Shown: positions 6,227 to 9,048 of the stretch, in pieces
Position numbering within the stretch: position 1 is the stretch's first letter
How the letters are laid out: each line of letters begins with the position of its first letter
Assembly (NCBI GenBank): GCA_017958015.1
Contig: JAGDDM010000027.1
Location: 1-9,048 of the forward strand
DNA: 9,048 bases
Direction of reading: 5' to 3'
From: Abditibacteriota bacterium
GTDB taxonomy: Bacteria; Armatimonadota; UBA5829
Notes under the pieces: model-generated
The model's database searches: none
The model's input: the letters and a program-made list of their open reading frames with translations, nothing else
What the model was told of the DNA's origin: nothing
Made by a program: the position numbers and the translations under genes

Positions 6227-7219
6227 ATGCCGGCAAAAGTGTATTACGATTCGGATGCAAATCTGGACGTACTGAAAGGTAAAAAGATTGCCGTAATCGG
6301 TTACGGCAGCCAGGGTCACGCTCAGGCTCAGAACCTGCGCGACAGCGGACTTGACGTTATCGTCGGTCAGAGAAAAGGTTCCAAGAACTACGACTTGGCC
6401 GTATCCCACGGCTTCGAGCCCGTGGACGCGGTTGAGGCCGCCAAGCAGGCGGAGTTCATCCAGATTCTTATCCCGGATGAGGTTCAGCCCGATCTCTACG
6501 ACCAGATTAAGGACTACGTCACCGAGGGCAAGACCATCGTTTTCTCCCACGGTTTCAACATCCACTTCAAGCAGATTATCCCGCCCAAGAACGTTGACGT
6601 TATCATGATCGCTCCCAAGGGCCCGGGTCATCTGGTAAGAAGAGTTTACGAAGAGGGCGCCGGCGTTCCCGCCGTTTACGCCGCTTATCAGGATTACAGC
6701 GGCCATGCCAAGGAAAAGGCTCTCGCCTACGCCAAGGGCATCGGCGCCACCAGAGTGGGCGTCATCGAGACCACCTTCCAGGAAGAGACCGAAACCGACC
6801 TCTTCGGCGAGCAGTGCGTTCTCTGCGGCGGCGTTACCGCTTTGGTTCAGGCCGGATTCAAGACTCTGGTCGAAGCCGGTTATCAGCCGGAAATCGCCTA
6901 CTTCGAGTGCTTCCATGAGCTGAAGCTCATCGTTGACCTCATGTACGAGGGCGGTCTGGCGAAGATGAGAAATTCCATCTCCAACACCGCCGAGTACGGC
7001 GACTTTACCACCGGTCCCAAGATCATCACCGAGGACGTCAGACAGGTTATGAAGCAGGCTCTGGCGGACATCACCAGCGGCAAGTTCGCCAAGGACTTCA
7101 TCCTCGAGAGCAAGACCCGCTGGCCGTTCATGACCGCATCCAGAATGCACGGCGCCGACTCCCTCCTGGAAGAGGTCGGCGGCAGACTCCGCGCCATGAT
7201 GCCGTGGCTTAAGAAGTAA
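6227..7219 (+). CDS. ilvC: Ketol-acid reductoisomerase (class I)
   Basis: 330 aa, the class I length. It isomerises and reduces acetolactate and acetohydroxybutyrate to dihydroxy acids with Mg and NAD(P)H. The Rossmann motif GYGSQGHAQ is at 25-33. The cofactor loop VGQRKGSKN (46-54), with Arg/Lys and Ser, suggests NADPH preference. Likely catalytic residues are H108 (SHGFNIHF), D191 and E195 (TDLFGEQ), E227 and E231 (ECFHELKLIVD) and S252 (ISNTAEYGD). A longer reading from ATG 6206 (337 codons) is possible. ATG 6227 is preferred because GGAGGT sits eight bases ahead and because MPAKVYYDSDANLDVLKGKK matches the usual N-terminus. It lies between ilvN and leuC in the same direction, with a strong hairpin after its stop. 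Confidence 0.97.
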   Translation: MPAKVYYDSDANLDVLKGKKIAVIGYGSQGHAQAQNLRDSGLDVIVGQRKGSKNYDLAVSHGFEPVDAVEAAKQAEFIQILIPDEVQPDLYDQIKDYVTEGKTIVFSHGFNIHFKQIIPPKNVDVIMIAPKGPGHLVRRVYEEGAGVPAVYAAYQDYSGHAKEKALAYAKGIGATRVGVIETTFQEETETDLFGEQCVLCGGVTALVQAGFKTLVEAGYQPEIAYFECFHELKLIVDLMYEGGLAKMRNSISNTAEYGDFTTGPKIITEDVRQVMKQALADITSGKFAKDFILESKTRWPFMTASRMHGADSLLEEVGGRLRAMMPWLKK

Positions 7220-7246
7220 TTTATCTTACTTCCGGATAGTAAATAT

Positions 7247-7291
7247 TATTCCGGTTCGGCCATGGACGACCGGACCGGAATATTTTAATTT
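7247..7291 (+). terminator. Strong hairpin with T-rich tail between ilvC and leuC
   Basis: A 13-bp stem (7247-7259 with 7270-7282; ATTCCGGT/ACCGGAAT outer core, one G-T pair) has a 10-base loop and is followed by TTTTAATTT. I see no promoter between it and leuC, whose AGAGG site starts at 7297. leuCD therefore depends on read-through from ilvC, or on a processed mRNA with this stem as a stabilising end. The AA interruption of the T tract makes a partial terminator plausible. Confidence 0.65.
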
Positions 7292-7306
7292 GTAACAGAG
7301 GTATAT

Positions 7307-8569
7307 ATGGGACAGACAATCACAGAGAAGATACTGGCGGCCCACGCGGGCAAGAGCGCCGTGGAACCGGGGGAGCTTATAAACGTTAAGCTGGACTTTG
7401 TTCACGGCAACGACCTCACCGCCCCGATTGCCATCAGCGAATTCGAGAAAATAGGCTGCGAAACCGTCTTTGACAAAGATCGGGTAGCCCTGGTGCCGGA
7501 CCACTCCGCGCCCAATAAGGACATTAAGTCCGCCACACTCGTTAAGCGCCTTCGGGACTTTGCCCGCAAGCACAATATTCCCAACTTCTTTGAAGTGGGC
7601 AAAATGGGTGTGGAACATACTCTCATTCCGGATCTGGGTCTTGTCGGTCCCGGCGACCTCACCATAGGCGCCGACTCCCACACCTGCACCTACGGCGCGC
7701 TGGGCGCTTTCTCCACCGGCGTGGGTTCCACGGATCTGGGCTGCGCCATGGCTCGGGGCGAGACTTGGCTGAAGGTTCCGGAGCAGATGAAGTTTGTCTA
7801 CTACGGCAAGCTCCCGAAGTGGGTCTCCGGCAAGGACCTCATTCTCTACACCATCGGCAAGATAGGCGTTGACGGCGCTCTCTACCGCTCCATGGAGTTC
7901 ACCGGTGAGGCCATTTCCGAGATTGACATGGCGGGCAGATTCACCATGTGCAACATGGCCATCGAGGCCGGCGGCAAGAACGGTATCATCGCTCCCGACG
8001 ACAAGACAATGGCATACATTGACGGCAGACTTCGGAGAGGTTACACCGTCTATGAGTCCGACCCGGACGCGGAGTATTGCGACGTGATAGAGATTGATGT
8101 GAGCAAACTTGAGCCCATAGTCAGTTTCCCGCATCTGCCGGAGAACGCCAAACCCGTCAGCGAGGCCACACACATCAAGATTGACCAGTCCGTTATAGGC
8201 TCCTGCACCAACGGCAGAATGGAAGATTTGCGCATAGCCGCATCCATTCTGAAGGGCAGAAAGGTTCACCCGGACGTTCGTCTCATCATCCTTCCCGCCA
8301 CCCAGGAGATTTATCTGCAGTGCATAAAGGAAGGTCTTACGGAGATATTCGTTGAGGCCGGCGGCGCCGTCAGCACTCCCACCTGCGGACCTTGTCTGGG
8401 CGGCCACATGGGCGTCCTGGCCGAGGGCGAACGGGCCGTATCTACCACCAACAGAAACTTCGTCGGCAGAATGGGCCACGTAAAGAGCGAAGTTTATCTT
8501 TCCAACCCCGCCGTTGCCGCCGCGTCCGCGGTTTTGGGCAGAATCGGCAGTCCCGACGAACTTGATTAG
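7307..8569 (+). CDS. leuC: 3-isopropylmalate dehydratase, large subunit
   Basis: 420 aa, the short form found in many anaerobic bacteria and archaea, against about 465 aa in E. coli. With LeuD it interconverts 2- and 3-isopropylmalate. Aconitase-family signatures are VDFVHG-like LDFVHGNDLTAP (29-40), GADSHTCTYGALGAFSTGVGS, VIGSCTNGR with cluster ligand C300, and PTCGPCLGG with C360 and C363. These three cysteines hold a [4Fe-4S] cluster. The C-terminal NRNFVGRMGH block is also present. The short form is related to homoaconitase and can act on citraconate/methylmalate in the citramalate route to isoleucine; the ilv neighbours favour leucine synthesis. The start follows AGAGG five bases upstream. 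leuD begins nine bases after its TAG. Confidence 0.95.
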   Translation: MGQTITEKILAAHAGKSAVEPGELINVKLDFVHGNDLTAPIAISEFEKIGCETVFDKDRVALVPDHSAPNKDIKSATLVKRLRDFARKHNIPNFFEVGKMGVEHTLIPDLGLVGPGDLTIGADSHTCTYGALGAFSTGVGSTDLGCAMARGETWLKVPEQMKFVYYGKLPKWVSGKDLILYTIGKIGVDGALYRSMEFTGEAISEIDMAGRFTMCNMAIEAGGKNGIIAPDDKTMAYIDGRLRRGYTVYESDPDAEYCDVIEIDVSKLEPIVSFPHLPENAKPVSEATHIKIDQSVIGSCTNGRMEDLRIAASILKGRKVHPDVRLIILPATQEIYLQCIKEGLTEIFVEAGGAVSTPTCGPCLGGHMGVLAEGERAVSTTNRNFVGRMGHVKSEVYLSNPAVAAASAVLGRIGSPDELD

Positions 8570-8578
8570 GAGGAGACA

Positions 8579-9048
8579 ATGATAAAAGGAACGGTTCACA
8601 AATACGGCGACGACGTCAACACCGACGTCATTATTCCCGCCAGATATATGAATACCACCGACCCCAAGGAACTGGGCTCCCACTGTATGGAAGATATCGA
8701 CCTCGATTTCGCCAAGAACGTGAAAGAGGGGGATATCATCGTTGCCGAGGACAACTTTGGTTGCGGCTCCTCCAGAGAGCACGCTCCCATCGCCATCAAG
8801 GCCAGCGGCGTATCCTGCGTCATCGCCAATACCTTCGCCCGCATCTTCTACCGCAACGCCCTGAACACCGGACTTCCCATTTTGGAATGCCCGGAGGCTG
8901 TTGCCGGTATATCCAAGGGCGACGTTGTTGAAGTGGATTTGGACAAGGGTGAGATTAAGAACGTCACCACCGGCAAGACTTTCAAAGCCAAGCCTTTCCC
9001 GCCTTTCATGCAGAATCTTATCGAGGTGGGCGGCCTCGTAAACTACAC
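8579..9048 (+). CDS. leuD: 3-isopropylmalate dehydratase, small subunit, 3' end cut by the window edge
   Basis: 156 full codons are visible with no stop. The family is usually about 160-170 aa, so only a few residues are missing. It is the swivel domain that completes the LeuC active site. Visible blocks are GDDVNTDVIIPARYM (10-24), a substrate-loop region before DPKELGSHCM, and the conserved NFGCGSSREHAPIAIKASGV (59-78), whose SSRE contributes to catalysis in the aconitase family. IANTFARIFYRNALNTGLPI (82-101) follows, and the visible end reads GGLVNY. The ATG follows a strong GGAGGAG site that begins in the leuC stop codon, so translation is probably coupled. It belongs to the same operon; leuB often follows but is off the window. 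Confidence 0.95.
   Translation, partial: MIKGTVHKYGDDVNTDVIIPARYMNTTDPKELGSHCMEDIDLDFAKNVKEGDIIVAEDNFGCGSSREHAPIAIKASGVSCVIANTFARIFYRNALNTGLPILECPEAVAGISKGDVVEVDLDKGEIKNVTTGKTFKAKPFPPFMQNLIEVGGLVNY

Noticed and set aside
5597..7150. 517-codon open frame on the minus strand opposite ilvN and ilvC
   Set aside because: It crosses two well-supported plus-strand genes and their gap and shows no family features; a codon-bias shadow.
7262..7288. Eight-codon ORF starting in the ilvC-leuC hairpin loop
   Set aside because: No ribosome site precedes it, and the start codon would be held in a stable stem-loop; no regulatory codons.
7226..8782. 518-codon open frame on the minus strand opposite leuC and part of leuD
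   Set aside because: Same reasoning; it runs through the hairpin and two conserved genes.
1..9048. CRISPR array, insertion sequence, phage or attachment site
   Set aside because: No regularly spaced repeats, transposase-like frames, terminal inverted repeats or duplicated tRNA 3' ends were seen.

Overview
The window reads as a bacterial chromosome segment of moderately high GC with compact spacing and purine-rich Shine-Dalgarno sites. Its promoters have near-consensus sigma-70 hexamers with a TGn extension of the -10. Arginine is often written AGA despite the GC content. Several features point to an anaerobe, perhaps Clostridia-like: an archaeal-type PurO, a dihydroxyacid dehydratase of the oxygen-sensitive [4Fe-4S] sequence type, and a short (about 420 aa) LeuC with a separate small LeuD. 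The phylum cannot be fixed from this sequence alone.

Left part (1-870). A membrane-anchored staphylococcal-nuclease-like protein, cut by the left edge, runs leftward from a TTG start. Diverging from it are two tRNA genes in tandem, tRNA-Ala(CGC) and tRNA-Arg(CCG). Each has its own promoter, and the two promoters share a 12-base -10 block. tRNA-Ala is followed by an intrinsic terminator and a second hairpin. tRNA-Arg has no terminator and probably reads into the next gene.

Middle (871-2284). purO (IMP cyclohydrolase, the last step of IMP synthesis) is followed two bases later by a signal-anchored cyclophilin-like protein whose active site is partly degenerate. A good promoter follows. Between that promoter and ilvD lies a terminator-like hairpin with six T, which any ilvD transcript must pass: an attenuator-like leader.

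Right part (2285-9048). A branched-chain amino acid operon runs ilvD, ilvB, ilvN, ilvC, leuC, leuD, with leuD cut by the right edge a few residues before its expected end. IlvB/IlvN make acetolactate or acetohydroxybutyrate, IlvC isomerises and reduces it, and IlvD dehydrates it to the 2-keto acids of valine and isoleucine. LeuC/LeuD isomerise isopropylmalate for leucine. leuA and leuB are not in the window. A second strong hairpin sits in the ilvC-leuC gap and could set the leu:ilv expression ratio.

No mobile element, CRISPR array or wholly unfamiliar system was found. The observations most worth following up are the two hairpins inside the ilv-leu transcription unit, the tRNA-Arg/purO linkage and the degenerate cyclophilin.
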